Below, piece by piece: positions 1 to 8,066 of a stretch of 64,000 bases of DNA. The position numbers and the translations under genes were made by a program. Position 1 is the first letter of the stretch. The number at the start of each line of letters is the position of its first letter. The notes under the pieces are model-generated. The model searched no databases, was not told the DNA's origin, and saw only the letters and a program-made list of their open reading frames with translations. Source of the stretch: Anaerolineales bacterium (lineage in GTDB: Bacteria > Chloroflexota > Anaerolineae > Anaerolineales > Villigracilaceae); contig CP129482.1 in the NCBI GenBank assembly GCA_030583925.1, positions 3,100,001-3,164,000 on the forward strand, read 5' to 3'.

Positions 1-2
1 TC

Positions 3-479
3 CTCGACTTCGGCTGCGGGAGCGGCGTGATGCTTCCATTTCTCGCGCAGCACAGCCAGCGCGTAACGGCAATTGACATTGACCTGCACCCTCTCGAAAA
101 AGTAATGCAACATATTCCGCTCGCAGAAAATGTACAAGCGCTCGACGCGAACCGCACTCCCCTCGCGAATCTCCCGCCAAAATCATTCGACCTTATCAAC
201 GCCCTCGACGTGCTCGAACACGTGGACGACCTGCCGCAGACTCTTTCGCAACTGATGAATCTGCTCAAACCGAACGGGCAACTCCTTGTCTCAGGTCCGA
301 CCGAAAACATTTTGTATCAGATCGGGCGCAAGCTTGCAGGACCCGAATATTCGGGCGCGTATCACGAACGCGGCATCGCCGAAATCAAAAATGAACTCCG
401 CAAAATTTCACGCGTCGAACACATCGCTACGTTGTACCAGCCGATTCCGTTGTTTGAGATTTTCGCCGCGCACAAGTAA
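3..479 (+). CDS. SAM-dependent methyltransferase, 5' end cut by window
   Basis: This is a class I SAM-dependent methyltransferase of the Methyltransf_11 type. The reading frame is open to the left edge of the window, and the visible part begins inside motif I (LDFGCGSG), so the N-terminus lies outside. Other family features are visible: an acidic residue ending strand beta-2 (AIDID), the FDLINALDVLEHVDD segment (motif IV and post-motif region), and a LLKPNGQLLVSGP strand. The C-terminus (LYQPIPLFEIFAAHK) is complete. The substrate cannot be deduced. A GTG-ATG pair at 27-32 could be mistaken for a start, but it falls inside the SAM-binding loop and is not one. Confidence 0.85.
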   Translation, partial: LDFGCGSGVMLPFLAQHSQRVTAIDIDLHPLEKVMQHIPLAENVQALDANRTPLANLPPKSFDLINALDVLEHVDDLPQTLSQLMNLLKPNGQLLVSGPTENILYQIGRKLAGPEYSGAYHERGIAEIKNELRKISRVEHIATLYQPIPLFEIFAAHK

Positions 480-498
480 CGCAAGATGGCATCTTGCG
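480..498. repeat. Short palindromic hairpin
   Basis: CGCAAGATG and CATCTTGCG arms are separated by one base, directly after the methyltransferase stop codon. There is no following T-run, so it is more like one of the dispersed palindromes of this genome than a canonical terminator. Confidence 0.6.
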
Positions 499-530
499 CT
501 ACAAAATGATAGGGGATGTATACTTAACTC

Positions 531-2771
531 ATGCAAGCCCAGCCATACATTCCAGGGACAAAGCCAGCGGATGCGGGTCCGCTTTCGCGATTCATTCCTC
601 CGCTGGAGGAGGGATGTATCGCGCGCTGGCTTTCGGTTCACGCGCCTATGGGAAGCTGGCTACTCGACCCATTCGGATTCGCCCCTCGACTCGTCCTTGA
701 AGCCGCGCGGAGCGGGTACCGCGTGCTTGTGACGGTGAACAATCCGATCACGCGGTTTCTGCTGGAGATTGCGGCAAATCCCCCAGCGGAGACAGATTTC
801 AAAGCCGCGCTGGCTGAACTCGAAACAGCCAAAAAGGGAGAGGAACGACTCGGCGCGCATTTGCAATCACTGTATCAAACCAAGTGCCAAAAATGTGAAC
901 GTGAAATTCAGGTTGACTATTTTCTGTGGCGGAAAGATGACGACGCGCCGTATGCCCGCGTCTACACCTGCCAACACTGCAACGATTCGGGTGAGCGACT
1001 CGTCACCGAGCAAGACGTTGAGCGCGCCAAGCAAATCGCCGCGACGGACGGATTGCATCGCTCGCGGGCGTTCGAGCGCGTGGCAAAACTCGACGACGAC
1101 GATCGCTTCTACGCGGAAGAAGCGATTCAACATTACCTGCCGCGCCCGTTGTACTTTTTAACAACGGTCATTAACCGCATGGACGGATTGAACCTCACAC
1201 CCGAACGCAAGCGCGCGTTGAGCGCGTTGATCCTCGTCGCGTGCGACGCGGGCAACACGTTGTGGGATCATCCGTCCACGCGGCCGCGACCGAAACAATT
1301 GAATATTCCGAACCAGTTCCGCGAGCACAATTTGTGGACTCAGCTGGAGCGTGGATTAAGTCTCTGGACTGAGACAGGCTCACCCGTCGAAATTGAAGCG
1401 TGGCCCCAGCGCATCCCAGAAAGCGGCGGGGTGTGCATCTACGAAGGTCGGCTCAAAGAGTTGGCGCACGAAGTCAAAAAGGAGATCCCGATTGCGGCGG
1501 TGATCGGTTCACTGCCGCGTCCGAACCAGGCGTTTTGGACGTTGTCTGCTTTGTGGGCGGGGTGGCTGTGGGGGCGCGAGGCGGTGGAACCGTATAAGGT
1601 CGCGCTGCGTCGTAGGCGGTATGACTGGGCATGGAACGCGACGGCTTTGCACGCCGCGTTCGCGCATCTGTTTGAGTTGCTGCCGCTCGGCACGCCGTTC
1701 TTTGGGTTGATGCCTGAGCCTGAGCCGCAATTTCTCACGTCGGCGTTGACCGCGGCGAGCGCAGCGGGATTCGATTTGAAATCGCTGGCGTTGCGGACGG
1801 AACACGATCCGATTCAAATTTTGTGGAATCGTGGAGAACATTTGAAGCGCGAAGCCAACGAGCAAGATATTTCTGTTGTGCGCGAGGCGATCCATGCGCA
1901 TCTCGCGGAGCGCGGCGAGCCTGCAAGTTATCTGCACGTCCACGCGGCAGGGACGATCGCTTTGGCGGAGGCGCACGCGTTGAAAAAGAAGAATCAGGAA
2001 TTCGACGATGCGATGCGCGCGACGAACGCGTTGATTCAGTCGGCGTTGGAGGAAGATGAGCGGTTTGTGCGTTATCCGTCGGGGCTCTGGAGTGCGGACT
2101 TAAGTCCGCAAGGTGACGACTTAAGTCCGCAAGGTGACGACTTAAGTCGTCACTACGATTCACTTGCTGACCGCGTCGAAGTCGCCATCGTCACGTTCCT
2201 GCAAAAGAATCCTGATAGCATTTATTTGGAGATCGAGGACGATTTGTATCCGCAATTTCCTGGTTTGCTCACTCCGTCGAAGGCGATGATCTACGCGGTG
2301 TTGGATTCATACGCGGCGCGCGAGGGCGCTTCGTTGAAGTTGCGCGCGGAGGACGTCGCGTCGGCACGGCGGAACGAACGCGAGACGATCATCCCGATGC
2401 TCGAACTCGTGGGCAAACGTCTCGGTTATTCAACGAGCCTCGTTGAGAAAAATCATGTGTGGGAAGAAAACAACTCGATCCAGTTTGCGTTTTATGTGCT
2501 TGCCTCTGCCCTCGTTGGGCGCGCAATCGCCGAAACGCCGTATGCGCCCGAGCAAACCATCCTCGTCATCCCTGGCGGGCGCGCCTCGTTGATCGCATAC
2601 AAGGCAAGCCGCGACCCCGCGCTCGCGGAGCGCCTGAAAAATTATCGGTTGCTGAAATATCGCCTATTGCGCGCCATGCTCGAGGTCCCAGTGTTGACGC
2701 GTGAGACGTTCGAGGAGCAGATCGCCAGCGACCCGCTCGAAAAATCCAAATCGCAGATGATGATGTTCTAG
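531..2771 (+). CDS. Degenerate DNA-methylase-like protein with zinc ribbon
   Basis: This 746-residue protein resembles the large adenine-specific DNA methylases of the COG1743/DUF1156 type, but its catalytic motifs are eroded. The expected SAM-binding DPFxGxG is DPFGFAP, followed by an EAARSGYRV helix. The expected DLNP is NNPI. A zinc ribbon follows (CQKC and CQHC, near residues 120 and 152). The place where DPPY would stand reads IGSLPRPNQAFW, followed by a WAGWLWG segment that matches the family's aromatic stretch. Loss of both the SAM glycines and the catalytic tetrapeptide suggests it no longer methylates DNA. It may be a structural or DNA-binding relic of a modification or defence protein. 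The region 2091-2156 is an in-frame palindrome insertion. Family assignment is by motif order only. Confidence 0.55.
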   Translation: MQAQPYIPGTKPADAGPLSRFIPPLEEGCIARWLSVHAPMGSWLLDPFGFAPRLVLEAARSGYRVLVTVNNPITRFLLEIAANPPAETDFKAALAELETAKKGEERLGAHLQSLYQTKCQKCEREIQVDYFLWRKDDDAPYARVYTCQHCNDSGERLVTEQDVERAKQIAATDGLHRSRAFERVAKLDDDDRFYAEEAIQHYLPRPLYFLTTVINRMDGLNLTPERKRALSALILVACDAGNTLWDHPSTRPRPKQLNIPNQFREHNLWTQLERGLSLWTETGSPVEIEAWPQRIPESGGVCIYEGRLKELAHEVKKEIPIAAVIGSLPRPNQAFWTLSALWAGWLWGREAVEPYKVALRRRRYDWAWNATALHAAFAHLFELLPLGTPFFGLMPEPEPQFLTSALTAASAAGFDLKSLALRTEHDPIQILWNRGEHLKREANEQDISVVREAIHAHLAERGEPASYLHVHAAGTIALAEAHALKKKNQEFDDAMRATNALIQSALEEDERFVRYPSGLWSADLSPQGDDLSPQGDDLSRHYDSLADRVEVAIVTFLQKNPDSIYLEIEDDLYPQFPGLLTPSKAMIYAVLDSYAAREGASLKLRAEDVASARRNERETIIPMLELVGKRLGYSTSLVEKNHVWEENNSIQFAFYVLASALVGRAIAETPYAPEQTILVIPGGRASLIAYKASRDPALAERLKNYRLLKYRLLRAMLEVPVLTRETFEEQIASDPLEKSKSQMMMF
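2091..2156. repeat. In-frame triple palindrome inside a CDS
   Basis: Three ACTTAAGT-centred palindromes occur in tandem. The first is GCGGACTTAAGTCCGC (2094-2109) and the last is GTGACGACTTAAGTCGTCAC (2134-2153), with a hybrid between them. The block encodes a repetitive low-complexity stretch (two copies of SPQGDD) and keeps the reading frame. Related cores occur at 26179-26194 and 56814-56829 inside other genes, and at 26723-26748 between genes. Confidence 0.85.
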
Positions 2772-2777
2772 GAAAGT

Positions 2778-2804
2778 TCGGACGGGATCTCAGACCCCGT
2801 CCGA
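2778..2804. repeat. Intergenic hairpin
   Basis: TCGGACGGG and CCCGTCCGA arms lie between the methylase-like gene and the CAP lipoprotein. There is no T-run. It could be a weak terminator or a member of the dispersed palindrome set. Confidence 0.6.
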
Positions 2805-2815
2805 GCAGGTAGCGA

Positions 2816-3790
2816 ATGTATAAAAAAATCCTCCCAATCCTTTTGATTCTCCTCACCTCGTGCGTGACTGTTTCTTCGGAGACCGCGCCAACGGACGCGC
2901 CGATTCTTTTCGTGACTTCGACTCTGCCGCCGACCAAGCAAGGTTTAACCGTGCCGACGCCGATTCCGCCTACTGCGACGGCGACTCTCGACCCTTCCGC
3001 GCCAACGCCGACTCCCTCCTGCAGGGACGCGGCGGCGTTCGTCGAGGATGTGACGATCCCCGATAACACGAATCTTTCGCAGGGAGAAAAATTCACCAAG
3101 ACGTGGAAATTGCAAAACACTGGCACATGCGATTGGACAGGCTACACGGTCGCTTTCGTCTCTGGCGAGCGGATGGACGCCTCCGATGCGGTCCCCGTCG
3201 CCGATACCGCCGCAGACGCGACCGTGGAAATTTCCGTTGACCTGACCGCGCCCGCGTCAGACGGTCAGTTCATCAGCATTTTTGAGTTGAGGAACCCGCA
3301 AGGCGTCGTCGTGCCGATCGGGATCGAAAATACGTTTTGGGTGAAGATCGTTGTCGGCGAGACCGCCGCGCTGGTCGGCACAACGAATTGTTATTACACG
3401 ACGAACTCCGATTACGTCCAGCAACTAATTGACCTGATCAACCAAGCCCGCGCGGACGTCGGTCGCGCGGCGTTGACGGTGAATCCGCAACTCACTGCCG
3501 CCGCGCAGGGTCACAGCCTCGACATGGCGTGCAACGACTTCCTCGAACACAGCGGCTCAGACGGCACGTGGACGGGAGATCGAATCGAACGGGCGGGTTA
3601 CACGTCCACATATTATTTGGAGGTCATCGCCATCGGCTTGCCCGCCGACGCAATGAATCAATGGAAGATCACCCCGCTCGATTGGGACGCGATCATCAAT
3701 TCACGCGTCACCGAGATCGGCGTGGGGTATGTCTTCGTGCGCACGAGCAGTTATGGAGGCTATTGGACGGTGAATATGGGAAGACCGTGA
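2816..3790 (+). CDS. Lipoprotein with NBR1-like Ig domain and CAP/SCP domain
   Basis: This 324-residue surface lipoprotein has a hydrophobic signal peptide ending in the lipobox LTSC (Cys about residue 17), then a Thr/Pro-rich linker. Residues about 65-180 match the Ig-like domain named after NBR1 (TIPDNTNLSQGEKFTKTW, NTGTCDW, LTAPASDGQF). Residues about 195-324 form a CAP/SCP-PR1 domain (LIDLINQARADVGRAAL, HSLDMACNDFLEHSG, and a closing GGYWTVNMGRP). CAP domains are extracellular and bind lipids or act in adhesion, and the exact role here is unknown. The ATG at 2816 follows a purine-rich GCAGGTAGCG. The pairing of these two domains is common in secreted proteins of this lineage, from memory. 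Confidence 0.85.
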   Translation: MYKKILPILLILLTSCVTVSSETAPTDAPILFVTSTLPPTKQGLTVPTPIPPTATATLDPSAPTPTPSCRDAAAFVEDVTIPDNTNLSQGEKFTKTWKLQNTGTCDWTGYTVAFVSGERMDASDAVPVADTAADATVEISVDLTAPASDGQFISIFELRNPQGVVVPIGIENTFWVKIVVGETAALVGTTNCYYTTNSDYVQQLIDLINQARADVGRAALTVNPQLTAAAQGHSLDMACNDFLEHSGSDGTWTGDRIERAGYTSTYYLEVIAIGLPADAMNQWKITPLDWDAIINSRVTEIGVGYVFVRTSSYGGYWTVNMGRP

Positions 3791-3954
3791 GAGGGAAATG
3801 CGGCAGGCAGTTCAATGGCACATATATCCGATGATGCGGAATGGACAGCTATTTCGTCGTTCAGCTATCTAAATTGGCCATCTCCGTTCCTAAAAAATAC
3901 CAGTTTCCGTCTTGACTTTCAAAACAGTTGCGATACGCTGTGTTGGCACGCTTT
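3791..3954. other. Intergenic stretch, no gene seen
   Basis: This is the space between convergent genes. No coding frame, hairpin or RNA was recognised. Base composition becomes AT-richer here and stays so to about 5.4 kb. Confidence 0.6.
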
Positions 3955-4245
3955 TTACTTTAAATCGCTCGGCGATGGTTTCCACCTATGGCCACAGGCT
4001 TGACAAACAAATTCGATATTCTTCCTGCCAAGCAGACCTCCTGCTATGCCAATTGGACCAAGAAGCAATGCACCAGCTGCTGCTTTACCAAGACTAAAAC
4101 CTTTTTCTCCAGTCGCTATGCTCATAGACTGACACGCAGGACAATTGATGCGTAAACCAGGTGCATTTTCACCACAATGGGGGCATGTTGGAGCGGTTTT
4201 AGAAACATCTTTTCCGCAGGTCTTACATTTTACAAGTTCAGCCAT
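3955..4245 (-). CDS. Small double zinc-ribbon membrane-associated protein
   Basis: This 96-residue protein has four CxxC pairs. The first two (CKTC, CPHC) form an N-terminal zinc ribbon in the familiar arrangement KCKTCGKDVSKTAPTCPHCG. The last two (CPAC, CQAC) flank a Gly/Ala-rich hydrophobic segment (GKAAAGALLLGPIGIAGG) that could insert in a membrane. Small zinc-ribbon proteins of this layout are widespread and uncharacterised, and no function is claimed. The start follows a good ribosome site (AGGAGATAAAAA-ATG). It is the last of three genes on this strand in an AT-rich islet. The 62-base gap to the GGCT-fold gene is compatible with co-transcription. Confidence 0.75.
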   Translation of the reverse strand: MAELVKCKTCGKDVSKTAPTCPHCGENAPGLRINCPACQSMSIATGEKGFSLGKAAAGALLLGPIGIAGGLLGRKNIEFVCQACGHRWKPSPSDLK

Positions 4246-4307
4246 TTTTTATCTCCTATTTTGTTGTTGTTTCATGAGCACCTTTGATTTTCAGCCATTT
4301 ATATTTT

Positions 4308-4760
4308 TCATTTACCTGCTTTCTCTGGTCTTGATGGAAGTTGTTGAAGATATTGAATATATTCTTTTGGGAGATTATGTTCAATGGCTCCTGAAACTAA
4401 CATTTTTTTGTAAACATCGAGAGCAACAGGCGTTTCTATCAAGATGTCTGATACATAGGTTTCTGCTTCTATAATTTCACCATCATACTTTTCAACTTCA
4501 ACCGCTATTCTGGCGTAGCCCTTCTCCAATTTATCAAGTTTGCCTATTTCCTTTACGTCAATCTCATATAGACACCCCCAAGTAATAAAACCAGCTTTTT
4601 GACACAAATTTGCTTTTCCAGAACCATCCTTGCTTTTTTTAGTAAAGGCTACGCACCAATCATAAAGAGCAGCACGCCCGATTGCCTTAACAGAAGCAAC
4701 TCGCTTCTTGATACGGCTTGATAGCATATTTGAGCCGTAAGCAAAATATAAAATCATCAT
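4308..4760 (-). CDS. Gamma-glutamylcyclotransferase-fold (GGCT/AIG2-like) protein
   Basis: The N-terminal YFAYGSNM is the substrate-binding signature of the GGCT/AIG2 fold. LDKLEKGYARI carries the acidic residue at the usual catalytic place, and the length (about 150) is normal. Family members release 5-oxoproline from gamma-glutamyl compounds, though many homologues have unknown substrates. I chose the start at 4760 because its ATG overlaps the stop of the upstream gene (ATGA), which implies translational coupling, and a GCAGGG site lies upstream. An in-frame ATG at 4775 is also possible. Base composition is AT-richer than the surrounding chromosome, as for both neighbours. A partnership with the HEPN-like gene is inferred from the overlap. 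Confidence 0.8.
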   Translation of the reverse strand: MMILYFAYGSNMLSSRIKKRVASVKAIGRAALYDWCVAFTKKSKDGSGKANLCQKAGFITWGCLYEIDVKEIGKLDKLEKGYARIAVEVEKYDGEIIEAETYVSDILIETPVALDVYKKMLVSGAIEHNLPKEYIQYLQQLPSRPEKAGK

Positions 4761-5332
4761 TTCTTTACCCTGCAATGAGAAATAATCGCTTTCATTTTCT
4801 TACGACAGTTTAGCCAATCTGTGCTGTCCCAATTTGCTTGCTCCAATGTTGAACAATAGTTATTCAAACAGATTTCCATCTCATTGTGGAACAGGGTTGC
4901 ATTGATTGTCTTAGTTTGAGCGTCAAAGAGGGAGCCATCTCTACGAATGCGCCACCCGTTCATAGTTTCTGCCTGATGCAATATGCCACACCGAACATTT
5001 TTGTAAAAGTCTGTTGCATAACCATCGAAAGCACTCAAATTGTGATGCCTGTCAAAAAAAGAACAAAATGCCAATTCACTTTGATTTCGTGAATTGCCCC
5101 ACCCCCGCCAAAAGGATTCTAAAGCTTCAATCATCAAGCAGCAGATAGCCATTGTGCAAAAACCATGTTTTAAATCTGGGTCACAACGCAGCGGAGCAAT
5201 ATACCTTTCGGTAAAACGTGCTTTAATAAACTCAATTATTTTAGCCCTGTCCTTCTTCCCCTCCATTTGAATATAGTCAGAGATTGTGACGTTGTTTGAC
5301 AATAGCATATCGTAAAGCGTTTCCTGACTCAT
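4757..5332 (-). CDS. HEPN-like protein, hypothetical
   Basis: I do not recognise a named family for this 191-residue protein. It is mostly helical, and the segment FYKNVRCGILHQAETMNGW contains an R-x4-H motif (RCGILH), the arrangement seen in HEPN ribonuclease-type domains. This makes a HEPN fold plausible but unproven. A long conserved-looking core precedes it (MAICCLMIEALESFWRGWG). I placed the start at 5332 because AAGGAAACAATA lies directly upstream. A longer frame to 5365 has no ribosome site. The stop overlaps the GGCT-fold start by four bases. If it is a nuclease, the adjoining gene could be an antidote or modifier, but nothing in the sequence proves that. Confidence 0.55.
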   Translation of the reverse strand: MSQETLYDMLLSNNVTISDYIQMEGKKDRAKIIEFIKARFTERYIAPLRCDPDLKHGFCTMAICCLMIEALESFWRGWGNSRNQSELAFCSFFDRHHNLSAFDGYATDFYKNVRCGILHQAETMNGWRIRRDGSLFDAQTKTINATLFHNEMEICLNNYCSTLEQANWDSTDWLNCRKKMKAIISHCRVKK

Positions 5333-5391
5333 TATTGTTTCCTTATTGTGCGATGGGCGTGTCAACTACGGTTTATACAGACATCTATATA

Positions 5392-5413
5392 ATACCCCAA
5401 ATTGGTGGGGTAT
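5392..5413. promoter_or_regulatory. Inverted repeat upstream of the HEPN-like gene
   Basis: ATACCCC and GGGGTAT arms with an 8-base spacer lie about 60 bases upstream of the HEPN-like start and about 80 bases beyond the stop of the propeller gene. It could be an operator or a weak terminator. No T-run follows on either strand. Confidence 0.35.
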
Positions 5414-5494
5414 ATCTTCCATAACTGCATTATACAACCGCCGCCCCATAAGAGGCAGAGCATGGACCCCGCTCTGCTGCGGATGGAACAGGAT

Positions 5495-6529
5495 TTACCT
5501 CCCCCACCTCGGTTGCCAATCGGAGATCGAGTTATTCGTGAGCCGCGTCAAGCCTGTGCCATCGGGGTGGATGATGTAGATTTCGTTGTTCCCGTCGCGG
5601 AAGGAGGTGAAGGCGATCCAGTTTCCATCGGGCGACCAGGAGGGACCGAGATTGTCGCCGCCGTTCGTGAGTTGGAGCAAGCCTGTGCCGTCAATGTTGA
5701 TGATGTAGATGTTGTGGTCGCCAGCGGGACCGCGATAAAAGGCGAGCCGCGTCCCATCGGGTGACCAGGCGCTGCGTCCGCCCATGTTATTGAGATTCGT
5801 CACTTGGCGGATGTTCGAGCCGTCGGCATTCATCACGAACAGTTGACGCTGTCCATTGCGCGACGAAGCGAAGGCGATCATCGAACCGTCGGGCGACCAG
5901 GTGGGGTCAATGTCGTCGCGGTCGGTGAGCGGACGCGGGTTATCGCCGTCGGGTTTCATTACCCAGAGTCCGTTACCGTTGTTGGTGAAGAGGATCAACT
6001 GTCCGCTGGGGGAAAGCTCGGGGGCGTAGAGACTGCCGAGGTCGCGCGTGAGGCGTTGCGTTTCATCCCCATTGACGTTGATCGAGTAGATTTCAAATCC
6101 GCTGTTGCGTTTGGCGGAGAAGTAAATCGTCTCGCCAGCGAGGGACGGGTAGAACGCGGTCGCGTCGAAGTCGGTGAGTTGGACGCGCCCTGTGCCGTCG
6201 GCGTTCATCAGGCAGATCTGGTCAATTTGTTTGACGTAACAGACGAAGACGATTTTTCCTTGCGGAGGCGGAGAGTTGCCGAAGTTTGGGATGGGAGAGG
6301 GGATGGAGGTGGGAGGAAGAAGCGTTGCTGTTGAGGATTGGAGAATTGGAGAATTAATTGTTGGGGTTTCGAGTATCGGCAGCAGAGTGGAGGTTGAGGA
6401 TGGGATTGGCAAGTTTTGAACGATGTATACAAACCAAACGACAATGCCGCAGAGGACAAGTAGTCCGCAACCTAAACCGCCGAGGAGGAATTTGTCGAAG
6501 GTTGAGAAGAATCGTTTGGTTGAATCCAT
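5495..6529 (-). CDS. Membrane-anchored TolB-like beta-propeller protein
   Basis: This protein has a short cytoplasmic N-terminus, one transmembrane helix (LGGLGCGLLVLCGIVVWFVY), a Ser/Thr/Pro-rich linker and a C-terminal six-blade-type propeller made of PD40/TolB repeats. Repeated signatures are visible: MNADGTGRVQLTDF, PTWSPDGSMIAFASSRNG, SAWSPDGTRLAFYR, PSWSPDGNWIAFTSFRDG and PDGTGLTRLTNN. Such propellers bind proteins or ligands outside the membrane, and the partner is unknown. The ATG at 6529 puts the membrane helix near the N-terminus. An in-frame ATG at 6559 is also open but coincides with the edge of a repeat element. The linker contains an SPILQSS stretch that reads like one of the genome's simple-word repeats. 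Confidence 0.75.
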   Translation of the reverse strand: MDSTKRFFSTFDKFLLGGLGCGLLVLCGIVVWFVYIVQNLPIPSSTSTLLPILETPTINSPILQSSTATLLPPTSIPSPIPNFGNSPPPQGKIVFVCYVKQIDQICLMNADGTGRVQLTDFDATAFYPSLAGETIYFSAKRNSGFEIYSINVNGDETQRLTRDLGSLYAPELSPSGQLILFTNNGNGLWVMKPDGDNPRPLTDRDDIDPTWSPDGSMIAFASSRNGQRQLFVMNADGSNIRQVTNLNNMGGRSAWSPDGTRLAFYRGPAGDHNIYIINIDGTGLLQLTNGGDNLGPSWSPDGNWIAFTSFRDGNNEIYIIHPDGTGLTRLTNNSISDWQPRWGR

Positions 6530-6558
6530 CGTGAGGTGGATTGTACTTGAAAAGGGCA

Positions 6559-6668
6559 TGTCACCCTCCCGAAGGACATCGGGACGATGTGAGGGAGCGG
6601 TTGTTGCTACCGAAGGGTCTCAATTGTCATGGTAGAGATGCTTCGTCGCTTCGCTCCTCAGCATGACA
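6559..6668. repeat. Dispersed inverted-end repeat (family B)
   Basis: It begins TGTCACCCTC and ends CTCAGCATGACA, with internal CGAAGGGTCTC and GAGATGCTTCG words. Related copies lie at 11063-11133 and 53156-53230. All three occupy gene boundaries and end in TGTCA/TGACA inverted termini. Confidence 0.7.
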
Positions 6669-6692
6669 GACCTGTCTATGATTCTTAAACTT

Positions 6693-6741
6693 CCCGCAGG
6701 TTTGCTGAAAGATAATGAAGTTTTCAAGACCAACCTGCGGG
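6693..6741. repeat. Intergenic inverted repeat
   Basis: CCCGCAGGTT and AACCTGCGGG arms, 29 bases apart, lie just beyond the stop codon of the DUF1501 gene. It may end transcription on the minus strand but lacks a clear T-run. Confidence 0.5.
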
Positions 6742-6754
6742 ACGGTGAATTTAT

Positions 6755-7954
6755 CTACCTCAACAAGTTGCGAATGATCGGCGTGTAATTGGGAAAGATT
6801 TGATCGGTGGCGGGGTTGTTCAGGCGTTTCTGTAAAACTTCGGAGAGCACGTCACGATAATCGGTGGTGACGGCGAGATCGCCTGGTCCGATCATTTGAC
6901 CGTCTTGCAAGCCAGGCCACTCGCCGTGGACTTTGCCGCCGTCCACGTTGCCGCCCATGACCATCATCATGCTTCCGTGACCGTGATCGGTGCCGAGGCT
7001 TCCATTCTCGGAGGCGCGGCGACCAAACTCGGACATGGTGACGACGGTGAGATTTTTCATGTGCTGTTGCATGTCCGCATGAAACGCCGCCATGCCGTCG
7101 GCTAAATCTTTCATCAGGCTGGGCATCAAACCAGTGACGGAGCCTTGCGCAAAGTGCGTATCCCAGCCGCCCACGTCAATGGCGGAGACTTCGAGTCCGA
7201 CTTCCGCTTTGATGAGCATGGCGGTTTGTTTGAGCGCGAGACCAAATTCGGTGTCGGGATACGTGGCGAATGGAGATTGATACGTGGCGGGGTCGAGTTG
7301 CTCGAGAGTGTCCATGATGGATAATGTGTCTTGTCCAAGCACATCGTCTTCATAGACAACGTTCAACGCGGCACGCATTTGTTGGAGGGCGCGTTGGTCG
7401 CCGCCGAGGTGGAAATCGGCAATCGAACGCAATGCGGAGACAGGCACGCTTCCGCTCAGACTCCGTTGTGGGCGCGTGCCCATCCCAACCGCGCGAAGCG
7501 GCGACGAGTTGCCTGTGTTCAACGTGGCGAGATGACGACCGATCCAACCTGAGGCGGGACCACGCTCATCGTCCACGCCGCGCTCCATGAGTTCCATCGC
7601 TTTGAAGTGACTGCGCGACTCATCGGGCGCGCCGCAGGCGTGGATGATGGCGAGTTGTTGCGAAGTCCACGCGTCGAGCAGGGCGCTCATGGAGGGATGA
7701 AAGCCGAAGAAGCCGTCGAGGTCAATGGCGCGTTCTTCTTTCTTCGCTCCCGATTCATCGGGGTGTGGAATTCCCAACGACGGGCGCAACGCGTAGTACG
7801 CGTCTTCGCCATGCGGCACGACCATGTTGAGCACGTCCGCTGCGCCGCGCAGGAAGATGACGACGAGCGTGTCGCCGCGCGGCGCGACGTTGTGAGGCGC
7901 AAACGCAAAGCGCGGCATCCAGGATTTATTGATCATTGGTAGGGTGTGTAGCAT
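6755..7954 (-). CDS. DUF1501 family protein
   Basis: This 399-residue protein belongs to the DUF1501 family (alkaline-phosphatase-like fold, function unknown). Visible landmarks are VVIFLRGAADVLNMVVPHG near the start, FFGFHPSMSALLDAW, HACGAPDESRSHF, GWDTHF, LTVVTMSEFGRRASENGSLG and GTDHGHGSMMMVMGG. The last two are the family's metal-site-like motifs. Members are almost always encoded beside a DUF1800 protein, as here, and are thought to act together at the cell surface. Unlike many members it has no obvious Tat signal, but a positively charged and neutral start. A GGAG site stands eight bases before the ATG. A family A repeat separates it from its partner. Confidence 0.9.
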   Translation of the reverse strand: MLHTLPMINKSWMPRFAFAPHNVAPRGDTLVVIFLRGAADVLNMVVPHGEDAYYALRPSLGIPHPDESGAKKEERAIDLDGFFGFHPSMSALLDAWTSQQLAIIHACGAPDESRSHFKAMELMERGVDDERGPASGWIGRHLATLNTGNSSPLRAVGMGTRPQRSLSGSVPVSALRSIADFHLGGDQRALQQMRAALNVVYEDDVLGQDTLSIMDTLEQLDPATYQSPFATYPDTEFGLALKQTAMLIKAEVGLEVSAIDVGGWDTHFAQGSVTGLMPSLMKDLADGMAAFHADMQQHMKNLTVVTMSEFGRRASENGSLGTDHGHGSMMMVMGGNVDGGKVHGEWPGLQDGQMIGPGDLAVTTDYRDVLSEVLQKRLNNPATDQIFPNYTPIIRNLLR

Positions 7955-7973
7955 TTGTGATCTCCAAGTTCTT

Positions 7974-8063
7974 ATGTCGTTGCGAGGAGCGTTCTTTGCG
8001 ACGAAGCAATCTCCTCAAGATGGGAGATTGCTTCGGGCGCTGAAGCGCCACTCGCAATGACAT
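7974..8063. repeat. Dispersed inverted-end repeat (family A)
   Basis: A 90-base element with ends ATGTCGTTGCGAG and CTCGCAATGACAT and an inner GAAGCAATCTCC / GGAGATTGCTTC hairpin. It sits between the DUF1800 and DUF1501 genes, inside the probable operon. A near copy is at 58838-58932 and a reduced one at 36013-36056. Confidence 0.85.
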
Positions 8064-8066
8064 ACG

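Noticed and set aside
2094..2153. CRISPR or tandem operator array
   Set aside because: Three short palindromes in phase with a coding frame and without spacers are not a CRISPR array, and a promoter inside this gene has no support.
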